A DNA stretch of 64,000 bases, taken from assembly GCA_027577595.1 (NCBI GenBank), contig JANBRJ010000060.1:1-64000 (forward strand), in the 5' to 3' direction. Both the position numbers and the translations under genes were made by a program. Below are positions 42,101-52,601 of the stretch, piece by piece. The notes under the pieces were generated by a model. That model had not been told where the DNA came from. It did no database searches and saw nothing but the letters and a program-made list of their open reading frames with translations. The first letter of the stretch is position 1; each line of letters begins with the position of its first letter. Origin of the DNA: Coemansia sp. RSA 487 (lineage: Eukaryota; Kickxellomycota; Kickxellomycetes; Kickxellales; Kickxellaceae).

Positions 42101-42344
42101 CAGCAGCGTGGCAGAGCTTGCTGTTTCTGTCGACCGAGCAATAGACAAGGCGTTGAAAGGGACGGCGCGTGAGTCAACTGACCCCACTACAAGGGACGTA
42201 CGAAAACCGGCGCCTCCGGCTCCATTGGCAGCTGCTGGATATAATGGCATTTCTGGAATGCGCAAGTTTACCAAGAAAAACAGCTATGGATGGAACAGTG
42301 GCCGTCCTGTAAGCGTGATCATGGAGGAGTCGGATATCGAATAG
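36145..42344 (+). CDS. Chitin synthase-like protein (Chs3/division 2 relative) with degenerate catalytic motifs
   Basis: 1762 aa from two exons, 36145-36331 and 37243-42344; the 911-base intron runs GTAAGT to TTAG. About 600 N-terminal residues are disordered. A transmembrane helix at about 629-652 precedes a Chs3-like cytochrome b5-like region (WVIIDDMVYDVSLYV) and a second helix at about 903-925. The GT2 core starts with CLIVVPCFQESLETL (Chs3: LIVVPCYTE) and keeps ARVYSGFYECGRHRIPY and LQFFEFYLRHF. Its catalytic motifs differ: DAD is DGG (1231-1233), GEDR is GNDC (1343-1346), QRRRW is YERQW (1384-1388). C-terminal transmembrane helices end with IPVTSFFSMNRIWY. The intact, long frame argues for a maintained pseudoenzyme or partner of an active synthase rather than decay. 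Plasma membrane location is inferred. Confidence 0.82.
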
Positions 42345-44380
42345 CAGATAGTTAGGCTATAAATGTATATGAGTTCCCTTTCTCAGAATTTGTGAGGGGC
42401 TGCTTTTTATTTCATACACTTTGTATTTAGTTTCTTTTTTGTATTATTGATGTTTCGTTGAAATGTAAAATGTGTTTATGATTTCTAAAAATTAAAAATA
42501 TATCGTCACAGGTAGAATTTCAAGATGTGCGATCCAGGCTAAATAGATGGCTAATGCGCTCGATACATGGCTGAGTTGTTGGAATAAGGAAAACTAGAAA
42601 AAAAACAGATTCGGTACATGAAAAAAATCTTAAAAACATTTAAAAACCACCAGAATCCCAATGCACGTGTAAATAGCAAGATATTCATCTAGCTTGGCAT
42701 GTTGTAAGCATAAGAGAGCATGCAAGTCTTTGCCTTAAGCACGATTTTTTCTCTGACTACACTGACTACTTCCACATATTGGTTGGTTATGCAAAAATGT
42801 TGTGTTGTTGGCCAATTTGACATACGACGTGTATTTTCCTGTACCGCTGCCCTTTCCGCTGTGCGCGACCAGAACCATTCTCGGATTTTCTGGTGAAGAT
42901 AAATAGATAGGTGAACAGGCTGTTTTTTTTTTGGAAAAAAAATATGAAGAAAAGGAGGTTCCGGGGTTTGGGTTTACAAGGGCAAAACGTAAGAATTGCA
43001 ACAGCACGAAGCACCACTTTTTTTTTGCTCCATACCCTAAATTTTTCAGTCAGGGGATTTTCCATGCAGGGTTTTTTAATTTAACCACATCCGAAAAAGT
43101 ATGCGGTCCACCAAAATGGACCCCATCCAACCGTGCCAAAAAGCCTGAGGACATACTGGGCCGTATTTTTTTGGTGACTAGTTTTTTTGAAAAGCGTTAT
43201 CATAGAACACATATTTTTTTTACATTCCAACAAGTGAATCATGTTAATACACATATTAGACAGCTGAATACAGGCGATTGCTAATATGTTATTTAATAAC
43301 TAGTCAACACTGAATGTATCTGTTCTGATGGATGGATTGTTGGCAACCAGGGCTGTGGCCAATGCCGTATAGCTGAAAGGTGAAGGAAAATCTAACTTCT
43401 AACATTTCCTCTGCTAGGACCAAATCGAACCCACTGGTTGAGTACCCAAAGCTAACCCTTAGAGAAAGCGATCGACTTTGCTATCATAACAGGATATGGA
43501 GTCGTGAAGGAGCAAATGCTTCCCTTATCATGGCCATTCTTGATAAAAAGAAATATACCGGATCAGATCAGAGCGATCAAGGCTGCATTTGCACATTGTA
43601 ATCCATTCATTCTTCGGCTAGACAAGACAAGGTGAGGAGTCAGAGCAGACAACAAACGAGGGAGACAATAAAGGCAGCGCATAAAACGATAAACAAATAA
43701 AGTCGTATTTGGAGGCATGCATTGCATTTATTGAAGCGAGCAATGCATGGCATAGCTGTATTCGACGGGTATAGGGGAGAGGATTCGCGGACGCCATGCA
43801 GAGACTGAATGTTTTTTTTTGCACAAAAAGACAAAGGGAGGGCCAGGGGGAGCATCAGCGGCCATTCAGACGGTGTGCCAGACGGGCTGCGCCACCCGCC
43901 GGAGCAGCAGCTAGAGAGTGTTTTGAAGAAAGCGAGTATGTGTTGGCAATAGGGGTACAAAGGGGCTGGCAGCGCAGACAGACACATCTGCTCCTTTCCC
44001 CCAACAGCGCAACCCGAGCGTCTGTGCGGGGAAGATCGCATCACAAAACATGCAGCGTGCAGGGGAGAGGGGCGGCAATCCACCTCTCTTTTAGAGTTAT
44101 AGAGCGATGGGAAGAGTGTGCATGGGAACAGCGTTGCAATAGCGTGGTGCAGCGTGATGCACAGAGATCAAGCAATAGCAGCGGGGTGTTTTTGGAGACC
44201 AAAGCGGTTTTTTATTCAAGCGAACTGAAAAATGTGATGAGGGATGTGGGGTATGGCTGATGGTAAACATATAAACATTTGAGGCATTGCGGGCGCCGCC
44301 ATTTGGGAATGCACGTGAGGATTTTGGTTGGCGCAGGTCTCGTGCTGCCACCAGGGCAGCGGAGGGAGAACCGGCGGGAC
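42345..44380. other. Intergenic, 2 kb, no gene supported
   Basis: AT-rich at left, with A/T tracts around 42921-42960. The right part has overlapping frames of about 150 codons on both strands (43640-44260) with biased composition and no domain; I regard them as chance, possibly the 3' UTR of the C2H2 gene. No tRNA fold found. Confidence 0.4.
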
Positions 44381-45214
44381 TCAATACGGCGTGAAGCGCA
44401 CGGCAGATGTGTGCAGGGCGCTGGTGCGCGGCGGCGGCAGGGCGCTCCTGCCATACAGCTGCGGCGACGGCGACGGGGTGGTCAGCGGCGCAAACATGGA
44501 CGGGAACAGCGGCGGGAGCCTGGAGTGCGTTGGCGCAGTTGGCAGTGGCAGACGCACAGACGCAGCCTTGGAGAGGACACCCAGGTACTCGTGCAAAGGC
44601 GGCAGGGTCTCTGGAGCGAGGGACGGCGACGGCGACTGCACGGCGGGGCTGGGCGACGCGCCGCTTGACATTGGCGGAGTGGCAGGGGCGGACGAGTAGG
44701 CGCTGTCAACCGACGACATGGAGTCGGATCTGGTTGCGCGGCACGGCAGCGCCAGCGCAGGAACGGCGGGCAGCCTGCTGCCGAGCGAGCCTGCGGGGCG
44801 GCTGAGCGAGTCCATGTGCCCGCGGTGGTGGCTGTTGTAGGCGCTCTTTGTGTAGAACTGCTTGTTGCAGCCAGCGAACGAGCAGAGATACGTGCGCTTG
44901 CCGCTGTGCGTGTGGCGATGGCGGGCAAGCGAAGATGAGTCGCTGAAGCGCTTGCCGCAGTTTGGCTCCTTGCAGCAGTGCGGCTTCTCGCCAGAGTGCG
45001 TGCGCAGGTGCACGGTTAGCGCTGACTTTTGCACAAAGCGCTTGGCGCACTCGGCGTACGTGCAGGCGTAGGGCTTCTCGTTGGTGTGGATCCGGTAGTG
45101 GCGCTTGAGATCGGACTTGCGCGTGAAGCCCTTGCGGCAGTCCGGCCACGAGCAGTGGTGCGAGCGGTGCTTGTCGCTGAGCAGCGAAGCGTCGGTTATT
45201 TCTCTGATATCCAT
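44381..45214 (-). CDS. C2H2 zinc finger transcription factor, four fingers
   Basis: 277 aa, GC-rich, intronless. Four consecutive C2H2 fingers fill about residues 20-135. Their recognition helices read RKSDLKRH, QKSALTVH, DSSSLARH and TKSAYNSH, and they are joined by TNEKPY- and SGEKPH-type linkers. Each has four residues between its cysteines. Linkers of this kind mean sequence-specific DNA binding. The rest is Ser/Pro/Ala-rich, typical of an activation or repression region, and no other domain is seen. I do not recognise an orthologue, so target genes are unknown. A TATA-like palindrome lies about 245 bases upstream, and the flanking intergenic regions are long, as often for regulators. Confidence 0.85.
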   Translation of the reverse strand: MDIREITDASLLSDKHRSHHCSWPDCRKGFTRKSDLKRHYRIHTNEKPYACTYAECAKRFVQKSALTVHLRTHSGEKPHCCKEPNCGKRFSDSSSLARHRHTHSGKRTYLCSFAGCNKQFYTKSAYNSHHRGHMDSLSRPAGSLGSRLPAVPALALPCRATRSDSMSSVDSAYSSAPATPPMSSGASPSPAVQSPSPSLAPETLPPLHEYLGVLSKAASVRLPLPTAPTHSRLPPLFPSMFAPLTTPSPSPQLYGRSALPPPRTSALHTSAVRFTPY

Positions 45215-46961
45215 CGGCAGAGTTGCGTGTGGTATGTCGTGTTCTGGCGTGGTGGTTGTTGTTTGTCGTGTCCTTTTGCGTGGGGTGGGCGCTGAGCGCA
45301 GGCGAGACGGCTGGGTGCGTAATAGTCTTTGGGCGTGGTGCTTTACAAGTGCATAATAATCCGTGGAGTGGGGCGTTCGAGCCTGGGGCGTGAAGAAAAA
45401 GATGTGCGTTGGAGAAGAAGGCTAGCAGCGCCCCAGCTCTCCTGCGCTGCTGGTGTTATATAAGGAGGCGGGGCAGCAGGCGCTGGGCAGCGCTGCGCGC
45501 CCTATTGCACGGCCGCCAGCACTCCCGGATTGTCATAACCCGATGTGCCTGCGGGTGCATCCTGCGTGCGCAATGCAAGCAAAGACTAAAAAGGCTTTTC
45601 CCCTTGGGCTCTGCCTTCAGCCCGCACCATCACCCTCAAAGCCACCCTCACTCGCCTGTTTGATTGTTGCGGCTGCCCAACGCACATTGTTGTCAAAGCC
45701 TCAATGCCGTTTTTGGTTTAATTGCAAGCCCGGCCAGGCTGCAGCCGCCCCCTTTGTAAAGTCCTGTTTTAGAGTCTTTAAACAAGACCAACAATGCTAT
45801 TGACTTGCTCTACATCTTCCGGCTTGCTGGAGTTCCTCAATCCGTTGATCCCACCTGCTCTTCTTTGAATGATGGGCGCTGAATGTCCTCCCGCTCAGAC
45901 CTGCTGTTCCATCTCGTCTTCACCACCAACAGCATCTCCTCCCCAAAATGCTGCTCTTGACATGTCCACGTATAACGGCCTACATTCGCGACCATCTTTC
46001 CACGCACAAGGAGTGCATTTTGCGCAACAGACTCAGGGTGCATTTTGGAAAAACGACCCTCATCGACGCGCCTGCTCTTGTGTAGTAGTCCGTATACTGT
46101 CAAGTTCGCTGATCATCTCCTCAAATCCTTGGAAAAAAAATAAAACAAAAGCAAAGCCTCTTGTTTTTCTTTTTTGTAATCGAACCCGGCTGTGGAGAGC
46201 TGGTGCTTTCCAAGCCACAAGCTAACTTTAAGGGTCGTTTTCTCTGCCAAAGCTGGGTGTTTAACATTTTCTTTTAAAAAAATATAATTCGCATCAAGCG
46301 ACACGGTTTTCCAACATGCGGTTTCCAGAATGGCTTTGCAGGTACGGCAAATCGGGCACACGTGTCTTGCATTGCTCCCGCCACGAAGCATCTTTTAACA
46401 GTGCCAAGCCACGCCAATAAATGCGGGACTGCATCTCAAGAACCGCATGAACCAATTCCACACCGAAACCTGCTCAACTATTTTTCAATATCTGCACCCT
46501 ACATTTGCATTAGCGAGTAAGGCGTGCTTTGTGTTCACCTTAAAATTTGCTTCAGCATATTGCGTAAATAATTGCTCTGCTATAATGTGTCGCAGCGCCC
46601 AGTTCACGTATCCTCAGGGCATCCAAAACCCCAAAGCACTCGTGGCTGGCGCTTCACAACATTAACTTTAATTGGAAACAATTCGCAACATTGCTGTAGT
46701 CCCAACATATGACGTTTGATGATGACAGCTTTGTGGGCTTTGCTTTCCAAGGCCTGCCTGAATAGTTTGTTGCTTTCTTTTGTTGGGGGAGGGTGATTCA
46801 AAATTTGGAATCACCCATTTGATAGGTGTATGTCTGATCAAGCGTATAGAGCTTTTTTTTCCTTCAAATTTCTGCAGCGCCTTTCGCTAATTTATGCAAT
46901 TTCCTTTCTTTTTTAAAATCGATAATAACCCACAGCAAAAATACAAGCTAAAGCAATAGAA
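45215..46961. other. Long divergent intergenic region, C2H2 factor / MALSU1
   Basis: 1.75 kb; no supportable gene. It contains a TATA-like site near the C2H2 gene and C/T-rich tracts around 45590-45660. The large size suggests extended regulation of the C2H2 gene. Confidence 0.45.
45456..45463 (-). promoter_or_regulatory. TATA-like site for the C2H2 gene
   Basis: The palindrome TTATATAA lies 242 bases upstream of the ATG at 45214 in otherwise GC-rich sequence. Direction is set only by the nearest gene. Confidence 0.35.
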
Positions 46962-47897
46962 ATGTGGCGGTGTTCGATAGCCTGCTACCGCATGTTAGCC
47001 GTGCAAAGACCAATTCCTAAAGCAATCAGCAAGAGCACATGTCTTTTCCGACAAAATGCGATACCCGTGTCACGAATCTCACGGGCGTTTTCAGCGGCAT
47101 GTACGCTGGGCACAGAAAGCAAAATTGAACGAGAAAGGCGGAGGCAGCAGGTACAGGACGATGAGCGGGAGGATATCGCCGAGCATGGACGGCAAAGCAT
47201 CGAGATCGATGAGCACAGGGAGGCAGAGGCGGCAGAGGACAATAAGGACGACGTGGCGCCAGAGATCGAGCGCCTGGATCCGCAAAGCATCCCTGAGCTG
47301 TACCCCGAATTCAATGCGAGCGACCAGCAGCGGTTTTTAGAGAACGAGGACCACGAGCACCAGCTAGAGAGCGAGGAAATCGAGGGCGACGACTCGTGGT
47401 ATGTGGATCCGAACTTTGCGCAAGCAGAAGGGACCGACGAAGCGAACGTGCCTCTATGGCAGCGGCGTGCGGCTGAGAACCTGGGACGGCCGAGAGTAGA
47501 CGTCAGTGAGTTTATGAATGGCAGCATGTTTGACATGTGCTGCGCCGTACTCAGAGCAGACGCAGAGATAAAGGTGGTTGACGTTTCTGATCGCTGCGAC
47601 TGGACGTCGCGCATGGTTGTTGCTGAGGCCAAGAGCACGCGCCATATGCGCGCGATGACGGAGTCTCTGTTCAAGGCGATCAAGGACCGCAATAGGCAAA
47701 GGGGCGCAGAGACTGACACTCGTGTAGATGGCAAGGAGAGCGATGACTGGGTCGTTGTTGACATGGGCCACTTTGTTGTCCACGTAATGACGCCAGAGGC
47801 ACGCAAGCTGTATGATTTGGAAAGCCTCTGGGAATCGGAACCGCTGTTTGAAGCGGATGAACAAACTGCTGCCGAGGAAGACGAAAAGAAGCAGTAG
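46962..47897 (+). CDS. Mitochondrial ribosome assembly/silencing factor MALSU1 (RsfS family)
   Basis: 311 aa. The N terminus is basic without acids over about 40 residues (MWRCSIACYRMLAVQRPIPK), a mitochondrial presequence. A long acidic helix-rich region follows (residues about 50-170). The RsfS domain lies at about 180-295: IKVVDVSDRCDWTSRMVVAE, then DDWVVVDMGHFVVHVMTPEA and KLYDLESLWE. RsfS proteins bind uL14 on the large mitoribosomal subunit and block early joining with the small subunit. In many ascomycetes the domain is the N-terminal part of Atp25; here it is a separate protein, as in animals. Mitochondrial matrix. Confidence 0.88.
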   Translation: MWRCSIACYRMLAVQRPIPKAISKSTCLFRQNAIPVSRISRAFSAACTLGTESKIERERRRQQVQDDEREDIAEHGRQSIEIDEHREAEAAEDNKDDVAPEIERLDPQSIPELYPEFNASDQQRFLENEDHEHQLESEEIEGDDSWYVDPNFAQAEGTDEANVPLWQRRAAENLGRPRVDVSEFMNGSMFDMCCAVLRADAEIKVVDVSDRCDWTSRMVVAEAKSTRHMRAMTESLFKAIKDRNRQRGAETDTRVDGKESDDWVVVDMGHFVVHVMTPEARKLYDLESLWESEPLFEADEQTAAEEDEKKQ

Positions 47898-48247
47898 CAG
47901 TATCACCCATTTGCGCGTAATTTGAAGCCGATTCTCGGATGGAGAAACAGGACAATTGGAATTACTTTTATTTGTTTTCTATGGAAATGAATGGCTTGTT
48001 GAAATTTTTTTTAAGAAAATGCAAAGCATCATGGAGGCGGGAGAAGTACAGCTGAGACAAACACAAGCGATGGCAGGCAAGGGCTAGCCAAGAAGCACAG
48101 GTCTCAGACATGCCGTATCAACAGGTTCAGTTAAAAGCAACTAGTCTTTTTCTATACAGGATATATATGGCGTGCAATATACACAAAAGTAGCAAGGAAT
48201 ATGCAGCGGTCGTTGGCGTTGGTTCCTTTTGCAAGTTTTTTTTTTTT
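47898..48247. other. Convergent intergenic region, MALSU1 / orphan
   Basis: Two converging 3' ends; T tracts at 48238-48249. No other feature seen. Confidence 0.4.
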
Positions 48248-48550
48248 TCACAGGGCAATGTCCGAAAGGTCAACGTCTTCGAGAATATCATGCAAAGCGC
48301 TTAGCGATTTGTGGATCTGGCGCGTGCTTGGGTACATGACGTAGCCGGACGGCGGGCTAGTCTCGCGCAGCCACGTGCGGAACCCCCACTCTGCCTCGCT
48401 GATCAGATGCTCGCGCTCCTCCGCAGTTAGCGGTTCGGTGCATGGTTCTGCTGCAGCAACAATTGTCGGTGCGGGTGTTTTGGATCGAACTGCGGTCGTA
48501 TCTGGCTTTTTCTGTGTCGGCGAAGTGACGACTAGCGATCCTCTGCTCAT
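48248..48550 (-). CDS. Hypothetical 100-aa protein
   Basis: From the ATG at 48550 (MSRGSLVVTSPTQKK) the frame gives 100 aa. The first half is Pro/Thr/Ala-rich and likely disordered. The second half appears folded and helical: AEEREHLISEAEWGFRTWL, then PPSGYVMYPSTRQIHKSL and ALHDILEDVDLSDIAL. I do not recognise the family. The amphipathic C-terminal helix and mixed charge look like real coding sequence; the frame stops just before a poly-A/T tract. It may be a subunit of a small complex, but nothing shows which. No transmembrane or signal segment. It is also possible that it is not translated. Confidence 0.5.
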   Translation of the reverse strand: MSRGSLVVTSPTQKKPDTTAVRSKTPAPTIVAAAEPCTEPLTAEEREHLISEAEWGFRTWLRETSPPSGYVMYPSTRQIHKSLSALHDILEDVDLSDIAL

Positions 48551-49576
48551 TTTCACTCTCCTTCTCGATTGCCGTGTGTCCTTGGGCGTTGGTGGTATTT
48601 AGAAAGCTGGAGTGGTGATGGAGAAGAGAAAAGAGAGAGAGCTCAATGGGTGTGTTCCCCTTTACTCCTAGCTTGTTGCGGAAGGAGGGATGACGATGGC
48701 TTTTGTGCTTGCCTCTGTATCGGGTTCAGAGCGGTGTTCCGCCAAAAAAAAAGTTTTACAGTCGAGGCAAATGCAGTAGCGCTATTGGAGAGTCAAAGAC
48801 GAGAAAGAAGTTAAAGGTGGATGGAGTGCGTTTGGATGTAAATTTTTAAGGTGACAGAAATCAAAACTTTGCGCAAAATATATTAATTAGTCTGAAACAG
48901 CGGAGGAAAAGCGAGAGTGAGCCAAAACGAAAATTAAAATCGCAGCCGCCATGTTCCAGGCATGTTGATGAAGGATCTCGCTTCTTTTTATATTCTTTCT
49001 ATGTGAAGCATATGTTCAGAAAAAAGACTCTCAAAGCTTGCCAAGTAAAAAAAAGTAAAAGATTTGTGGTCACCAATGGTGAGTGCGTTTTTCTCGAGAA
49101 GGCGTGGCGCGCATTTCTCCTTCCTGTACAATCGGAACGAGCACCAGACCTTCTCTCCTGCTTGCATACTTTCACCGGGAAGCTTGAAGTTTGTATTCTT
49201 ACGGCTGGAAATTTCGCAATGTTCTATTTGCTCCGTATTGTGCAATGGTAGAATTGTTCCTCAGCCTATCTCCCTCTTTTGCTTCTCTCTTCGTCTTTAC
49301 TTCCCTTGGGAAGCAATGTCTGCTGATGATTTTTATATTGCTGTATTTGGGCAAAGCAACTCTGATTTTCCTTGACAATATAAAAGAGGCAGAACGATGC
49401 TGCAGCACGAGCTGCGACCAATGCACAAGGCGTACAGAAGTTGCATTTACTACCTATACACATATGTGGAAGATGTTGACCATTGAAGACTGTCTCTGCC
49501 AATCGCTCACCACATGCTCTCCACATTATCCGCATTCAGTTTGACAGACATTTTTTAAAAAAAAAAAATGAGGGCT
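48551..49576. other. Intergenic, 1 kb, orphan to MEMO1
   Basis: Mixed sequence; open frames of about 80-117 codons in several frames have no domain. No gene or RNA supported. Confidence 0.4.
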
Positions 49577-50605
49577 CTAGTTGTCTGGTAGATAGAGGTA
49601 TGCTGACGCATAGCTGACCGACGAATCCTTGGGGCTTTGCACCTTGCTGGACTGGTCGTACTTGACAAAGCGCAGGCGCGGACCGCCGGCTGCAGTTCCA
49701 GCCAAGGCGCCGTCGAGCTGGTCGCGCGAATACAGCGCATTAACCGCAGCCAGCAGAACGCCAATCGGATGCCGTCCACAGATAGTATTGCCCGTTTCCT
49801 CCAAGTACTGCGCAAACGCGCGATGGTCCAGTCTGGCGATCTCGCGCATCCCATCCCAGTCCAGGTTCTTAATGGACTTCCATATTGGCATTTCTCCAGA
49901 CACATCGTTCCGCACCCGCGCGCCCAAGTGCACGGCACGGCTGTGCTCGGATTCCTTGTACAGCGTGAACCGGAAGCGGCTGCCCCAGTGGCAAAAGTCC
50001 GACGAAATGACAAACAGGTTCTCCTCGTCGGCAAGATAGGGCGCCAGCATCTCGCCGTACTGCTGCTCCCTGGCAAACCGCAGGTTTCCAACCATGATAG
50101 GCACAATGCGTATCCGATCAATCGACGCTTCAAACGTCTTGTAAATGAACGGCAAATGCATCTCGAGACTGTGCTCATCCTCATCGGCCCCAATGCCCAT
50201 CGTTTGCCACGCGTCGCCACTCGGCTTGCTGCGCAGCTCGTCGATGGTTTCGCGGTCCACTTGGATGTTTCCCATCGGCGTCTGGTACTCGGTGCATCCC
50301 GACAGCGCGCATTTCTCCAAGTAAACGTGGTGCGATGGGCCAAGAAGAAACACGCGCCGCACCTTGCTTACATCAATACACCTGTACGCGTAGGCGGCCG
50401 TTGCCCCGCTGTAGCTGAGCCCTGCGTGTGGCCCGATTATAGCACGCGCCCCAGGAACGGGCGCCTGGCAGTGCGTACCCTCGGGCTCAATCTCGCGGAC
50501 GCTGTCTGGTACGTCGTCAAGCCAACTTTGGAGCTCGTGGTCGAGCTGTGCGCCGTCTGCGGTGTACCAGCTCCCTGCATGCGTTGCCTGACGAACTCGT
50601 CCCAT
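49577..50605 (-). CDS. MEMO1 family protein
   Basis: 342 aa from the ATG at 50605 (MGRVRQATHAGSWYT), which is where the family begins. The base run before it (GGTTTAG, on the coding strand) could be a splice acceptor for a non-coding first exon. Conserved sites: THAGSWY, IGPHAGLSYSG (metal His), LLGPSHHVYL (metal His), VISSDFCHWGSRF (Asp and His) and NTICGRHPIGVLL (Cys). These residues build the MEMO metal and copper site. Animal MEMO1 affects ErbB2-driven motility and copper or iron handling; yeast Mho1 is little known. Cytosolic. Longer than human MEMO1 (297 aa) through small insertions. Confidence 0.92.
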   Translation of the reverse strand: MGRVRQATHAGSWYTADGAQLDHELQSWLDDVPDSVREIEPEGTHCQAPVPGARAIIGPHAGLSYSGATAAYAYRCIDVSKVRRVFLLGPSHHVYLEKCALSGCTEYQTPMGNIQVDRETIDELRSKPSGDAWQTMGIGADEDEHSLEMHLPFIYKTFEASIDRIRIVPIMVGNLRFAREQQYGEMLAPYLADEENLFVISSDFCHWGSRFRFTLYKESEHSRAVHLGARVRNDVSGEMPIWKSIKNLDWDGMREIARLDHRAFAQYLEETGNTICGRHPIGVLLAAVNALYSRDQLDGALAGTAAGGPRLRFVKYDQSSKVQSPKDSSVSYASAYLYLPDN

Positions 50606-50995
50606 CTTGGGTTTCCTAAACCAAAAGCCGGGTAAGAATACGGAAAGGTGTTTAAAGTGAGTGTATTCAAGATAATGGCACAAAATGTATATGTATTGTA
50701 TATTGAGCAAAGAACAATAAAATGGATATCTGACGCAAAGAGAAAGCAAGGAAGAAGGGAGAGGAGGAGGGCGAGGGCGATTGAAAGAAGGCGCAGGTGA
50801 CGACATAGCAACATCCCAACCAAAATGGAAATGCGTCTTGATCAATCCAGACCACAAAATAAGCAGTCCATATCATCAATTCATCAGGCCAAGCCTCAGG
50901 AAGGCAAAAATGTTACTTTAACATTAATGTATTTCTCGTGTATCCAAGAAAAAAAAAGCAAGAGAAGGCAAAGAGCGGTCGCAGAACCCGATTTT

Positions 50996-51903
50996 CTAGT
51001 GCGCGTAGCCGATGAGGTTTCCACGGCCAACGATCTCGCCGATAACAAACAGCGACGACAGCTCAAACGTCTTGATGGCGCCTCTCTTCCACTGGTCAAG
51101 AGGAATATCCTTGAGCGACTTTACGTTCTTGATCTTCACAAACTCAAGCACCTTGAACAGCTGGGTCTCGGCAGCAGCAAAATCGGCCTTCCTCGGAAGG
51201 GTAAAGCCCTGGCGCACAACAACCTGCTTGCCAAGATGGAATGCGACCTCGGAGTAGTAGACCAACGGCTCGAGAACGCCTAAAACATCGATGAATAATA
51301 AAAATGTTGGTTAGTAGGATGTGCCGTTTGTGGAAACATGAACCTAACGGACTGCGCGATGAGTAAAAAATAAATGTAAATAAACCTACCGATAGTCTTG
51401 TTGAGCGGGGTCTTGACGGAGGCAGGAAGTGGGCCTATGCTTTGTCAAACAGAAACCACAGAAAACAAATCCAAAGAGAATATCCACAGCGTTAGCAAAA
51501 GCATGGCTGGTTGTTATTAATGTGCGGAGCTCAGATCATTGTACTAGGGCAAAAAACTTACTGGTGGCGGTCTTGTACAGGTTGCAAAGGGTCTTGGTCA
51601 GGCCTTGGGCTACATATAAAGGAGGATCAGACGAAACACATTTGAATACCAATGTTTTTAGAGAGCACTATCAGCCAGCACAGATCAAGAAAGAGTGAAG
51701 AAACACCCAGTCCTTCTAAATAAATATGCAAAGCGATGCCAAATCACATCATGGATACCCCTTGTTCAGCAATACTTACACTTGACTGTGTTCGCGGCGT
51801 TGGAAACAGCCTGTCCGGCCTTCTGGGACGCAGAGTCCGTGCTGGCATAGCGAATGTAGGCCCGGGTAACCGGAGTGGTCTTGGAAAGAACGCGCATGGA
51901 CAT
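50996..51903 (-). CDS. ATP20: ATP synthase subunit g (ATP20), four exons
   Basis: 166 aa from exons 51780-51903, 51562-51609, 51390-51434 and 50996-51279 on the minus strand. All introns are GT...AG with GTAAGT or GTAGGT donors, and every junction leaves the frame open (501 bases in all). Two middle exons are only 48 and 45 bases. Residues 1-40 look like a mitochondrial N terminus (MSMRVLSKTTPVTRAYIRYA). The C-terminal half has PLVYYSEVAFHLGKQVVVRQ, the subunit g region, and a helix FELSSLFVIGEIVGRGNLIGY whose GxxxG-like pattern fits the dimerisation helix. It helps dimerise ATP synthase in cristae of the inner membrane. The splice model is mine, read by eye. Confidence 0.85.
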
Positions 51904-52601
51904 TTTGTTTTTGAGAGGCTGGTGTTTTTATACAAATCTAACCAAAGCGACAGTGAAGGCGGGTCAAGTGGGACAACGGTCTGAATTCAAGACAAGAAAG
52001 AAGGTCTGATTAGACAACAACAACAACGAGCGCTAAATGAACAGAACAAGAGGTAGAGATAAAAAGCTGATAGTAGAGATTATGAAATTGGTTCCTCATT
52101 TTTTTTGCAACTTCCCCCAAAAAAAATAAAGCAGATTGACTAACTGCCTTGTTTAGCAAATCACGCTGTGTTTTGGAGAATGGAGATGCTGAGCCGACTC
52201 ACAATGATAAGGGCAGAGTCCATGAGCCGTATGGATCTTGGTTGTCTTGTTTAAAACCGTTGCAATTTTATGCTGCATTTGCCATGGAATCCGCTGAGCT
52301 GAATGCCGTGGTTTCTGCTCGACTTTAGATGAGCTGTTTCTGACCACCCATCCCAGCTCATGGCATATGTGAGCTTGCGGGCTGGCTACTGTTTGGAGCG
52401 CTATTGGTTGCCTGTTTGGTTGGACCCAGAAGCCACACGTCCCCCCAAAAGTATTTATGCAAACTTTGGCCCGTTCTGGCAGAGAAAAGTCAGGGTTGGG
52501 TGAAGGAAAAAACTTTTACACCTTTTCTTGTCTTTTCGATATGTTGCAACCCAGCACTATTTTACTAACAACCACTATTTCACTAATAACATAGCTAGAC
52601 A
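51904..52601. other. Divergent intergenic region, ATP20 / DAHP synthase
   Basis: No supportable gene. A T-rich leader lies next to each start. I looked for a Gcn4-type TGACTCA site for the aromatic gene and found only CGACTCA near 52194, which I do not count. Confidence 0.4.

Noticed and set aside
43400-43445. Possible tRNA T-arm around ATCGAACCCACTGG, minus strand
   Set aside because: T-stem does not pair and no A box or acceptor stem at the right distance.
43640-44260. Overlapping open frames of about 150 codons on both strands
   Set aside because: Composition is Cys/Ser/Arg-rich and low complexity, no domain, no splice or promoter context; likely chance in GC-rich non-coding DNA.
46170-46200. 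Second B-box-like match (ATCGAACCC), minus strand
   Set aside because: The base after the T-loop is not C, the stem fails to pair and no cloverleaf can be drawn.
49003-49251. Faint peptide likeness (RFVV..EKA) to the inverted repeat arms at 59 kb
   Set aside because: Only a few residues match and the DNA does not align beyond a few bases.
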